Shown here piece by piece: positions 1 to 6,609 of a stretch of DNA of 10,981 nucleotides. This stretch comes from Deltaproteobacteria bacterium (GTDB taxonomy: Bacteria > Desulfobacterota > Desulfarculia > Adiutricales > Adiutricaceae). The position numbers and the translations under genes were made by a program. The DNA lies in the NCBI GenBank assembly GCA_031288745.1, contig JAITQT010000446.1, positions 1 to 10,981 on the forward strand, given 5' to 3'. The notes under the pieces were generated by a model. The model was not told the DNA's origin. It did no database searches and was given only the letters and a program-made list of their open reading frames with translations. Numbering within the stretch: position 1 is the first letter of the stretch; every line of letters begins with the position of its first letter.

Positions 1-780
1 GAGGAGGGACTCCCAGAACAATCTCAAGGGTCCCAGTCAGGAGCCTCTGAGCAGCCTCTAGAAAGCCAGCAGATTGAGCCCCAAGAAATATCAACCTCGC
101 CTCTAGAGAGCCAAGAGCCTTTAGAGATTAAAGAGCCTGTCGAGTTAGAGATACCAGACGATTCTAGACATCGATTTTTATTGGCTCTTTGGCCAGGCCG
201 ACTTGGGACTAGGCCTCCGGCCTTCCTCGACCCGCCCGATAATTTTGTAGGTCTTAATTGGGACCATTTGCCTCTCCCCTTAAATATTGTGGTCGGAGGC
301 GTATCGCTTAATTACCGCGAGTTTAGAACCCTTGCAGTGGGTGACGCTCTAGCCCCTGACGAACTAGATATTACTAAAGCCCGACTAGAATATCGCGGCC
401 AAAGATTAATAAATATCAAAATTGAAGGGCATAAGGTCGTGGTTACCGGAGTATCTGACCAAAAGGAGAATAACTTGGCGATTAATTCTGATGTAGAACC
501 TAAAGACTCTGAAACTGAAGATGAGATTAAACAATCTCAAGCTCTGGTCACCAACTTCGACGAGATAGAGCTGCCCCTTAAGTTTTCAGTTGGCCAAAAA
601 GTCATGAGTCTGGCCCGCCTTAAGGCCTTGGTCGTGGGTCAGGTCATAGAAATCGAACATCCAGACACCGATCAGGTCTCCGTGGTCTGTCACGGTCAGA
701 CGGTAGCCCTAGGCCGCTTGATCGATCTTGGCGGACGTATGGGTGTGCAGATAACTAAAATTAATCAAAACAATGGTTAG
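1..780 (+). CDS. sctQ: SctQ (YscQ/FliN-FliM-like) sorting-platform protein, 5' truncated
   Basis: The frame is open from base 1 to the TAG at 778-780, giving 259 visible residues; the N-terminus lies outside the window. SctQ is the main building block of the cytoplasmic sorting platform (C-ring equivalent) and binds SctK and SctL. Visible residues 1-56 are a Glu/Gln/Ser/Pro-rich linker in which PLESQ occurs twice. Two SPOA (surface presentation of antigens) domains follow. The first is about residues 89-151, starting LPLPLNIVVGG. The second is about residues 190-257, starting IELPLKFSVG, with the FliN-like LGRLIDLGGRMGVQITKI end. An acidic linker separates them. A TTG at 181 is a possible start on paper, but the open frame upstream reads naturally into it, so it is internal. 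sctR starts 3 nt after the stop. Family assignment is firm from the two SPOA domains and the neighbours. Confidence 0.93.
   Translation, partial: EEGLPEQSQGSQSGASEQPLESQQIEPQEISTSPLESQEPLEIKEPVELEIPDDSRHRFLLALWPGRLGTRPPAFLDPPDNFVGLNWDHLPLPLNIVVGGVSLNYREFRTLAVGDALAPDELDITKARLEYRGQRLINIKIEGHKVVVTGVSDQKENNLAINSDVEPKDSETEDEIKQSQALVTNFDEIELPLKFSVGQKVMSLARLKALVVGQVIEIEHPDTDQVSVVCHGQTVALGRLIDLGGRMGVQITKINQNNG
461..468 (+). promoter_or_regulatory. Internal ribosome binding site within sctQ
   Basis: AAAAGGAG sits 6 nt upstream of an in-frame TTG at 475, at the junction between the two SPOA domains of SctQ. It encodes Lys-Glu within an unstructured linker, so protein sequence alone does not demand it. 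It is a better site than the one in front of sctR. It is the element that would drive the short SctQ isoform. Confidence 0.55.
475..780 (+). CDS. Probable internally translated SctQ C-terminal isoform (SctQ-C)
   Basis: Inside sctQ, in the same frame, a strong Shine-Dalgarno AAAAGGAG (461-468) lies 6 nt before a TTG codon (475-477). Initiation there would give a 101-residue protein with the acidic linker and the complete second SPOA domain. In Yersinia YscQ, Salmonella SpaO and SsaQ, and Shigella Spa33, an internal start at the equivalent place yields a short isoform that assembles with full-length SctQ. The start falls at the domain boundary as in those cases. The site is seen directly. Its use is inferred from family behaviour and has no experimental support here. 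Confidence 0.55.
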   Translation: MAINSDVEPKDSETEDEIKQSQALVTNFDEIELPLKFSVGQKVMSLARLKALVVGQVIEIEHPDTDQVSVVCHGQTVALGRLIDLGGRMGVQITKINQNNG

Positions 781-783
781 TCA

Positions 784-1437
784 GTGCCCGACGTAAATCC
801 AATATATTTTATCATCCTGATAGCCATTATGGGGCTTTTGCCTTTCTTTCTGATGATGGTTACTTCCTACGTTAAGATAGTGGTAGTGACCTCACTAGTT
901 AGAAACGCCTTAGGCGTTCAGCAGATTCCTCCAGCCATGGTCTTAAATGGGTTAGCCATAATCTTATCAATCTTCGTTATGGCCCCGGTAGGGCATCAGA
1001 CGTGGGCCTTGGCTAAAACCGTGGATTTGCCAGCGGCTCACGTAGAACCCCGGCATCTTTCCGAGGCCATAGAAACCTTATCCCCGCCACTTAAGTCATT
1101 TTTAATGAAGAACACCGAGCGCTACGTTCTAACGACCTTGATAGAGTCGGCCAAACGAATCTGGCCCGAGAGCCTTAGGTCTATGGCCAATAACGAGAGT
1201 TTTTTAATGCTAATTCCGGCCTTTGCCATTTCTGAGCTAACGGAAGCCTTTAAAGTGGGGTTTTTATTGTATTTGCCTTTTATCGTCATAGATCTAATCA
1301 TCTCCAATATCCTTTTGGCCATGGGCATGATGATGGTTAGCCCGATGACCATATCGTTACCTTTTAAATTACTCCTTTTCGTGACCTTAGAGGGCTGGCT
1401 CAAGGTCTGCCAGGGCTTATTATTTAGTTACGCCTAA
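784..1437 (+). CDS. sctR: SctR (YscR/FliP family) export-gate membrane protein
   Basis: This 217-residue protein has the usual family length. SctR forms the pentameric core of the SctRST export gate in the inner-membrane ring and is the channel through which substrates enter. The FliP/YscR signature is clear at residues 19-68: PFFLMMVTSYVKIVVV, then RNALGVQQIPPAMVLNGLA. The C-terminal part (about 147-200) has FLMLIPAFAISELTEAFKVGFLLYLPFIVIDL and GMMMVSPMTISLPFKLLLF. Four hydrophobic segments are visible. The start is GTG, 3 nt after the sctQ stop, with no good Shine-Dalgarno, so translation is probably coupled to sctQ. In most T3SS loci sctR is followed directly by sctS, sctT and sctU; here the next gene is a STAS regulator. 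Confidence 0.96.
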   Translation: MPDVNPIYFIILIAIMGLLPFFLMMVTSYVKIVVVTSLVRNALGVQQIPPAMVLNGLAIILSIFVMAPVGHQTWALAKTVDLPAAHVEPRHLSEAIETLSPPLKSFLMKNTERYVLTTLIESAKRIWPESLRSMANNESFLMLIPAFAISELTEAFKVGFLLYLPFIVIDLIISNILLAMGMMMVSPMTISLPFKLLLFVTLEGWLKVCQGLLFSYA

Positions 1438-1620
1438 GCTAGCTCTAGTGGCTTTAGGTAGTTAGTTTCTTTCTGAGTTAAAAAAGTTCTGAAGAGAGAC
1501 TACAAAGATAATTTTTTTAAAAGTAAAGATAACTAAGTTAAATTTCAAACTTCTAAACGAGTTTAAAAGGGCCACCTCCGCCTAAGGTTAACTCGGGAGG
1601 AGGTCGCTGGAGATAAAAAA
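1438..1620 (+). other. 183-bp A/T-rich intergenic region and leader of the STAS gene
   Basis: No gene is visible. The middle is A/T-rich, with a GATAAT (1507-1512) that could be a -10 box, but no convincing TTGACA-like -35 at the right distance. The 3' end turns G/C-rich. ACCTCC (1574-1579) is exactly complementary to GGAGGT (1599-1604), so the leader can fold a 6-bp hairpin that masks a strong purine-rich GGGAGGAGG run. That run lies 17 nt from the ATG; the better-placed ribosome site is GGAG (1609-1612), 8 nt before it. No clear terminator follows sctR. A promoter for the regulatory pair is plausible but not shown. Confidence 0.4.
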
Positions 1621-2040
1621 ATGAAAGCTAATATCGCTACTAAGGGCCAAAATTCCTTTGTGACCATCAGCGGACGTCTAGACGCCTCTTCGGTGCATGA
1701 TTTTGATAAGACCGTCGCTGGACTTAGCGAGGGTAAAGGCCCGGTTATAGTTGATTTAAGCGACTTAGAGTTTATCAGCTCAGCCGGGCTTAGGAGTATT
1801 TTGATGCTCGGTAAGGCCCTTAAGGCAGCCAACCGACCCCTGGCCTTTTGCTCGTTAAACCACATGGTCGATGAGGTTTTTCAGATTTCAGGCTTCGTCA
1901 CCATTTTCTCCATCTTTTCTGACCGGGCTGCGGCCCTGGCCTCGTTTGCTCAAATGGAGGCAGACAGTGAGTTATCGCGCATCAGTCAAAAGCTCGATTC
2001 AGGGCCCGTTAATAATGGTCCAGAAGGCGATGGACATTGA
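1621..2040 (+). CDS. STAS-domain anti-anti-sigma factor (RsbV/SpoIIAA/BtrV-like)
   Basis: This is a 139-residue cytoplasmic protein with a STAS domain at about residues 3-105. The diagnostic stretch is VIVDLSDLEFISSAGLRSIL (42-61). Ser53-Ser54 are at the site where SpoIIAA/RsbV proteins are phosphorylated by their cognate kinase; Ser54 aligns with the SpoIIAA phosphoserine. Unphosphorylated STAS proteins bind the RsbW-type kinase and release its target, classically a sigma factor. The last 30 or so residues extend beyond the domain and are polar. The gene has GGAG 8 nt before the ATG and overlaps the HATPase gene that follows, so the two are co-translated. In Bordetella, the BtrU/BtrV/BtrW set controls the T3SS in this way. 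Target and phosphatase are not in the window. Confidence 0.92.
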   Translation: MKANIATKGQNSFVTISGRLDASSVHDFDKTVAGLSEGKGPVIVDLSDLEFISSAGLRSILMLGKALKAANRPLAFCSLNHMVDEVFQISGFVTIFSIFSDRAAALASFAQMEADSELSRISQKLDSGPVNNGPEGDGH

Positions 2041-2428
2041 TGACCTAAAAGAATTCCAAAAAATGTTGCTTAAATCGTTGCCGTCTGATTACGATAGTTT
2101 GGGCCCTACTTTGGAGCTCATTTTAGAAGAACATTTAACCAATATCTTTAAACACGGCTATAAAGGCCATCCTGGGCCAGTAGAGATGAGTTGTTTTTTA
2201 GTTAACTTAAACTCGCGGCCTCATTTGTCATTAAGGTTTAAGGATTGGGGGCTCCCTTTTGACCCCTTTGATAGCCCGGTCCCAAACACAGACCAGGGAT
2301 TGGAAGAGAGGCCTATAGGCGGGCTCGGCGTTCATTTGATCCGTAAATTATCAGCTCAGATAATTTATTACAATTATTTAGGTATTAACACAGTAGAATT
2401 AGCATTTCCTAGGCCTTATTTAGGATGA
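2015..2428 (+). CDS. RsbW-like anti-sigma factor / serine kinase (HATPase_c)
   Basis: This 137-residue protein has the Bergerat ATP-binding fold. The N-box is EEHLTNIFKHGY (38-49), with E39 and N43 in the expected ExxxN spacing. The G1 box is KDWGLPFDP (76-84) and the G2 box is IGGLGVHLI (101-109). RsbW/SpoIIAB/BtrW proteins phosphorylate their STAS partner on Ser and sequester a sigma factor or another target. The ATG at 2015 has AGGG 10 nt upstream; an in-frame ATG at 2030 would give 132 residues but its nearest purine run is only 2 nt away. The longer frame back to 1871 would overlap the STAS gene by 170 nt and adds unconserved residues, so it was rejected. The stop is followed closely by a terminator-like hairpin. 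Confidence 0.88.
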   Translation: MVQKAMDIDDLKEFQKMLLKSLPSDYDSLGPTLELILEEHLTNIFKHGYKGHPGPVEMSCFLVNLNSRPHLSLRFKDWGLPFDPFDSPVPNTDQGLEERPIGGLGVHLIRKLSAQIIYYNYLGINTVELAFPRPYLG

Positions 2429-2453
2429 TAATATAATATCGATAATTAATAAT

Positions 2454-2479
2454 ACCCCGTAGCTTTAGAAGGGGTTTTT
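2454..2479 (+). terminator. Probable Rho-independent terminator after the STAS/HATPase pair
   Basis: ACCCC (2454-2458) and GGGGT (2471-2475) form a 5-bp stem around a 12-nt loop, and the 3' arm runs directly into a T-tract ending at 2479. The stem is short and the loop is large, so termination may be partial. It lies 25 nt after the HATPase stop and 29 nt before the sctC start. It suggests that the regulatory pair and sctC are, at least in part, separate transcription units. Confidence 0.55.
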
Positions 2480-2508
2480 CTGCTAAATTAAGCTAGGCTT
2501 TAAGATAA

Positions 2509-4350
2509 GTGAATAGTAAAAACTTGATAGCGCTCAGCGCGGCTAATTTTAGAGATTTTAAAAAGCCAGTGGAAGGCTTTTTTCTAGCGCAAGGTTTGGT
2601 CATTTTCGTTGCCCTTATGGTCCTTTGGCCCTTAGGAGCCAAGGCCCAGTCTACCCCCTCAGTCTTACCCCCTTCGCCAGGTTGGGGACTAAAGGGGACC
2701 TACAGCCATTTTTCCGAGAGCGAGCCCATTAGTCAGGTCCTATCCGATTTAGCTAGGCAAAAAGGTTTTCGGGCCGTGGTCTCTCCGGCCATAACCGGGC
2801 TAGTTAGCGGTCGATTTAATAACGTTGAGGTTATAGAATTTTTAAATGGCCTCCGAGCGGCCTTTGGGGCCCAGTGGTACGCTATGGACGGCACTCTTTA
2901 CTTTTTTCACGACTCCGAGTGGGTCAAGCGCGTTTTCTACCCCCAAACGGCCAGCCCCGAAAGGCTCCTAATCGAGCTTAAGGGCTCGACGGCTATCTCG
3001 GATAATCTCCCTGTTAAGTTATCCGATGGGGCCTTAATCATCGAGGGGCCTAAAAATTACGTACAGCAAGTCGTAGCTGAGGCCCAAAACCTAGATTCCC
3101 ATCGGCCGGTCCCTCGCTTGAAGGCTAGAGTGTTTAAATTAAAATACGCCCAGGCCGACGATCTGACGATAACCGGAACCGATAGGTCGGTTACTATCCC
3201 TGGGGTAGCCACGATCTTGAGAGCTATGCTGAGTGGCTCAAAAGATAGCCTAGGGGCCTCAAACTCCCAGGTACGCGAAAATAAGGCCTCTATGGAAGGC
3301 CTAATGGGCCGAGGGCTCTCGGCTAAGGGGGCCGATACGAACCCAAGCCAAGCCTCAACCTCTCAAGTTGATGGAATGGCTAATGGCAACGTTATAGCCG
3401 ACCCTAGAGTTAATGCAGTGTTAGTTTACGATCTTGACGAGCGCATGCCCTTTTACGAAAGCGTTATAGCCGAGTTAGATCGTGAGACTCACTTAGTGGA
3501 AATCCATGCGGCCATAGTTGATATAAATTCTACTTTTAGGCGCGAGCTGGGTATAACCCTTCAAGGGGCCGGCTCGGCGGGTGATAATTGGAACTACGGG
3601 GGCGAGCAAAGTCAATCTGATGCCCCCTATAACGTTTTACCCATCGCCGGAGCCCCTGGGGGGGAGGGCACGGTTTTTTCTACGGTTTATAGCCATGGAG
3701 CCAACTTTTTCGTAGCCAGGGTCCAAGCCCTAGAAAAAGACGGGCGAGCGCGGCTCTTAGGACGGCCCACAGTCCTAACTATGGATAATCAAGAGGCCAC
3801 TTTAGAAAATACGACTACCTATTATATAGAAGTGGCCGGTAACGAAGCGGTAGATCTGTTTAAGGTTGATTCTGGTACCGTCTTAAGAGTTACCCCTCAC
3901 ATTATTGATAGCGGCGACACCCTACCGGCCGTCCGCTTAAGCGTTTCCGTTCAAGATGATCAAGATAGCACGACCTCGGCTAGCTCTATGAGCGGCACTA
4001 AGATGGCAATCCCCCCCATTAAGCAAACCAAACTAAACACCCAGGCCATTATTGAAACTGGTCAGAGTTTACTTATTGGAGGCTACTATTTTGAGCGCAA
4101 TAGCAACGACGTACAAGGGACCCCTATTTTAAAAGATATCCCTCTTTTAGGAAGATTATTTAAAAATAAAACTAAAGATACCGCTCAAATGGAGCGCATG
4201 GTCCTTATCACCCCTAGGATAGTTAGGCTAGGAGAGATACAACGCTTACCCTCTCACTTAGACGATAAAGATATGTCGCGTTCGCCTACCCAAACCAACT
4301 ACGAGCCTAGGGCCTCCCGCTATAAGGCTGGCTGTGGGAGCGTTCCGTGA
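2509..4350 (+). CDS. sctC: SctC (YscC/EscC) outer-membrane secretin
   Basis: This 613-residue protein forms the outer-membrane ring of the injectisome. A signal peptide is visible: hydrophobic core about residues 28-42, with AKA/QS as the likely cleavage site after residue 46. The periplasmic N0 domain is about 60-145 (SEPISQVLSDLARQKGF, then VSGRFNNVEVIEFLNGL). An N1-like domain follows at about 150-196, and N3 with a long Ser/Gly-rich insertion at about 203-328 (VIADPRVNAVLVYD at 295-308). The secretin core is about 328-575, with GRPTVLTMDNQEA (418-430), GTPILKDIPLLGRLFK (537-552) and VLITPRIV (565-572). A 40-residue hydrophilic tail follows and could be a pilotin site. The start is GTG with only a weak AGG upstream. 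The stop overlaps sctD in GTGA. Confidence 0.96.
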   Translation: MNSKNLIALSAANFRDFKKPVEGFFLAQGLVIFVALMVLWPLGAKAQSTPSVLPPSPGWGLKGTYSHFSESEPISQVLSDLARQKGFRAVVSPAITGLVSGRFNNVEVIEFLNGLRAAFGAQWYAMDGTLYFFHDSEWVKRVFYPQTASPERLLIELKGSTAISDNLPVKLSDGALIIEGPKNYVQQVVAEAQNLDSHRPVPRLKARVFKLKYAQADDLTITGTDRSVTIPGVATILRAMLSGSKDSLGASNSQVRENKASMEGLMGRGLSAKGADTNPSQASTSQVDGMANGNVIADPRVNAVLVYDLDERMPFYESVIAELDRETHLVEIHAAIVDINSTFRRELGITLQGAGSAGDNWNYGGEQSQSDAPYNVLPIAGAPGGEGTVFSTVYSHGANFFVARVQALEKDGRARLLGRPTVLTMDNQEATLENTTTYYIEVAGNEAVDLFKVDSGTVLRVTPHIIDSGDTLPAVRLSVSVQDDQDSTTSASSMSGTKMAIPPIKQTKLNTQAIIETGQSLLIGGYYFERNSNDVQGTPILKDIPLLGRLFKNKTKDTAQMERMVLITPRIVRLGEIQRLPSHLDDKDMSRSPTQTNYEPRASRYKAGCGSVP

Positions 4351-5888
4351 GAGAAGCTCTATTAAGAGTGGCGGCTGGCCCCAATATCGGGGCGGCCGTA
4401 ATCTTAGGACCCGGGCGTTTAGTTATAGGCTCTGGCGAAGAAGCCGATCTTATTTTGGCCGATGACACTCTTTCTAGCACTCACTTGGCCTTAACGGTGA
4501 GCTTAAGCGAAGATAAAGTTTATGTTGAGGCCGAGCCCATTGGCGGGAGAACTCTTTTAGACGGTCAACCTCTAGAAGAGGGCCGTCCAACAAGCGTCGA
4601 ACCAGGGCAAGTGGTCTCCATGGGCTTTTCAGCCGTTGCTTGGCGGCCAGAGGGCGAAGATTGGGGCCCGGTTAGCTTGGTGGCGTTAGAGTATTTTAAA
4701 GGCGCTTTGACCTCGCCTGAAAGTAGCCAAAGCCCTACGAGCCCCAACCCAGAAGAGGGTGCGCTTGATTTACCTCCCCTTTCTCCAGCCGATAGCGCTA
4801 CAGAGGAGCTATCAGAAGAAAATGTTGAACGGCAAGCGGCCAAAAAGAAAAAATGGAAAAAACGATCTATTATAGCTTTTCTTTTTGTTTTAGTCCTCCT
4901 GGTGCCTTTAATCTTTAGTTGGGGGCTAGCCGAGATAGATAGCCAACAAGACGAAGTAGAGCTTTTGCAAAAAGAAATCGAGCGGGCTGGCTTTAAAAAC
5001 TTAGTGGTCACGGAAGCTAGAGGCGGGCTCGAGGTCGAAGGAAGGCTAAATAGCGATAAAGATCTAGCTAAACTAGTGGAGCTAGTTAAAAATCGCCCCC
5101 TTAAGACCTATTTGCGGATTTCTATTAGCGCAGACGCGGCCGCCGCCGCAGAGCAGACCTTAACCTCATACGGTTTTTACCCGCAGACTAGCGTATTAGA
5201 TAATGGTAAGGTTTTAGTCTCGGCCTATATGCGAGATAAAACTGTAGAAGAGGAGGCCTTTAATCGTCTTAAGAGCGATGCCCCCGATATAGCGGTTAAC
5301 CGCCAAATCATTTATAAAGATAGGTTAGAGCCTATCTTAAGTCGCGAGATAGCCGGGCGGGGCTTGGAGGGGATGTTAGAAACAAATTTTAGAGAGGGTT
5401 GGGTAGAGATTTTGGTCCCGCCCGAATTTTCAGCCCCCAGGGTTCTAAGCGAGATCTTTATGGCCGTAAGAAAAGAGATACGCTGCCCTATAGTATACGC
5501 GGTGACAAGAGTAGAGCGAGGTGAAAATATAAGTCAAACTAGCGCTCTTCAGATAGCTGTTAGCCCTGCGGCCCAGCCCGAGATAGAGATAGTTAAGAAT
5601 CAACAAGAGGCACCCTCCGAGAGTCCCTCAGAAACATCGTCTAGCTCCCCTGGGGAAGTTTTCACCCCCATTGACCCGCTAGCCTCTTTCAAGATTATCG
5701 GGGTTAACCTAGGCCCCATGAGATTTGTCTCCACTATTGACGGGCACCGCCTCTTTGAAGGGAGCCTACTACCAGGCGGCTGGACCATTGAACACATTGA
5801 TAACCAGGCTATCTCTCTTTCTAAGGGAAAAGAAACAATGATTCGTCCTTTGGGTGGTGCAGCTGAGGTCGGGGCCCAATCGAAATAG
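4347..5888 (+). CDS. sctD: SctD (YscD/CdsD) inner-membrane ring protein with extended C-terminus
   Basis: This 513-residue bitopic protein forms the outer inner-membrane ring; its cytoplasmic part contacts the sorting platform and its periplasmic part contacts SctC and SctJ. Residues 1-100 are an FHA-like domain (RLVIGSGEEADLILADD, then STH); the usual phosphopeptide-binding Arg is absent. A Ser/Pro/Glu linker (about 121-160) and a Lys-rich stop (165-173) precede one membrane helix (174-193). Periplasmic BON-like ring-building repeats cover about 205-390. A disordered Ser/Glu/Pro stretch (405-440) leads to an extra module at 445-503 (FKIIGVNLG, RLFEGSLLPGGWTIEHID). Translation starts at GTG, overlapping the sctC stop by 4 nt, with GGGAG 6 nt upstream. 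Length is above YscD (about 420 residues) because of the linker and end module. Confidence 0.93.
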   Translation: MREALLRVAAGPNIGAAVILGPGRLVIGSGEEADLILADDTLSSTHLALTVSLSEDKVYVEAEPIGGRTLLDGQPLEEGRPTSVEPGQVVSMGFSAVAWRPEGEDWGPVSLVALEYFKGALTSPESSQSPTSPNPEEGALDLPPLSPADSATEELSEENVERQAAKKKKWKKRSIIAFLFVLVLLVPLIFSWGLAEIDSQQDEVELLQKEIERAGFKNLVVTEARGGLEVEGRLNSDKDLAKLVELVKNRPLKTYLRISISADAAAAAEQTLTSYGFYPQTSVLDNGKVLVSAYMRDKTVEEEAFNRLKSDAPDIAVNRQIIYKDRLEPILSREIAGRGLEGMLETNFREGWVEILVPPEFSAPRVLSEIFMAVRKEIRCPIVYAVTRVERGENISQTSALQIAVSPAAQPEIEIVKNQQEAPSESPSETSSSSPGEVFTPIDPLASFKIIGVNLGPMRFVSTIDGHRLFEGSLLPGGWTIEHIDNQAISLSKGKETMIRPLGGAAEVGAQSK

Positions 5889-5931
5889 AAATTAGATAAT
5901 TTCGTCAATAAAATTACATTAAGGAGCAATT

Positions 5932-6609
5932 ATGAGTGAAAACGTCAATAACGACCAGGTCTATACGGTCATCGACATCTTGGTGGAGGGACAACTTGGA
6001 AAGCTTAAGGCCTTAAGAGAAAAATTTTTCGAGCTAGACATTGAGCTTAAAACTCAACTCGAACAGGGCCTCTCTCCAGATCTTTTTACCATCCTTTCAA
6101 CCCTAAGGGTCGCTACTACCTCAGCTATTGATATAATCGATCTATTAATAGCCAAGGCCGCATCCTCTTGTAAAGGCCAAAGTAAAGATAGTAAACTTGA
6201 TTTAACTATAGGGCCTCTTAAGTTAGATAGCCTCGGCGATCCCATAAATGTTCAAAACATCCTCGACACCCAGCCTCTAATAGAGGCTGCGTTAGCTGCA
6301 GTTCACCGAGGGCTAGTAGGGCAAGGGCGCATCATTGCCGAAACCATCTTAAAACTTAGCCCCAATAACCCATCGGCCTCGGCTTGTTTAGCCCTAAGCT
6401 ATCTGGTGGTCGATCGCTTTGATATGGCTGAAACTATACTAATTGATATACTTAAAAAAATAGACTATCCCGAGGCCAAGGCCTTACTAGCCTTAACCTA
6501 TAAGTTTAGTGGCCGGTCCGATGAAGCCAGAAATTTATTTACCCAGGTTAGTCAACAAGGCGGTCCGAGCGCTAAACTAGCCGAGGAGATTTTATCCTCA
6601 TGCGACTAA
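5932..6609 (+). CDS. TPR protein, candidate SctG-type (or fused SctE-SctG) needle chaperone
   Basis: This 225-residue protein is all-helical in appearance, with no signal or membrane segment. Residues 1-80 look like an amphipathic helical hairpin with a turn around GLSPD (46-50). Residues 80-110 are a polar linker. Residues 115-222 form about three TPR-like helix pairs, for example ILKLSPNNPSASACLALSYLVVDRF and PEAKALLALTYKFSGRSDEA. The TPR part has the size of YscG/PscG/CdsG (about 115 residues). The N-terminal part has the size of the YscE/CdsE co-chaperone or a needle subunit. In Chlamydia, cdsE-cdsF-cdsG follow cdsD, so position fits. AAGGAG (5921-5926) lies 5 nt before the ATG, the best ribosome site of the first half of the locus. 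The 3' end overlaps sctJ by 10 nt. The TPR call is good; the chaperone role is inferred. Confidence 0.7.
   Translation: MSENVNNDQVYTVIDILVEGQLGKLKALREKFFELDIELKTQLEQGLSPDLFTILSTLRVATTSAIDIIDLLIAKAASSCKGQSKDSKLDLTIGPLKLDSLGDPINVQNILDTQPLIEAALAAVHRGLVGQGRIIAETILKLSPNNPSASACLALSYLVVDRFDMAETILIDILKKIDYPEAKALLALTYKFSGRSDEARNLFTQVSQQGGPSAKLAEEILSSCD

Noticed and set aside
1434..1457. Terminator after sctR (CTAAGC...GCTTTAG)
   Set aside because: The stem is short with a bulge and no T-tract follows directly.
1871..2014. Longer N-terminus for the HATPase (ATG at 1871, 185 residues)
   Set aside because: It would overlap the STAS gene by 170 nt, and the added residues are Arg/Pro/Ser-rich out-of-frame readings of the STAS domain with no ATPase-family similarity.
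2432..2437. Perfect TATAAT as a promoter for sctC
   Set aside because: No -35-like element lies 16-18 nt upstream, and the probable terminator at 2454-2479 would stop the transcript before sctC.
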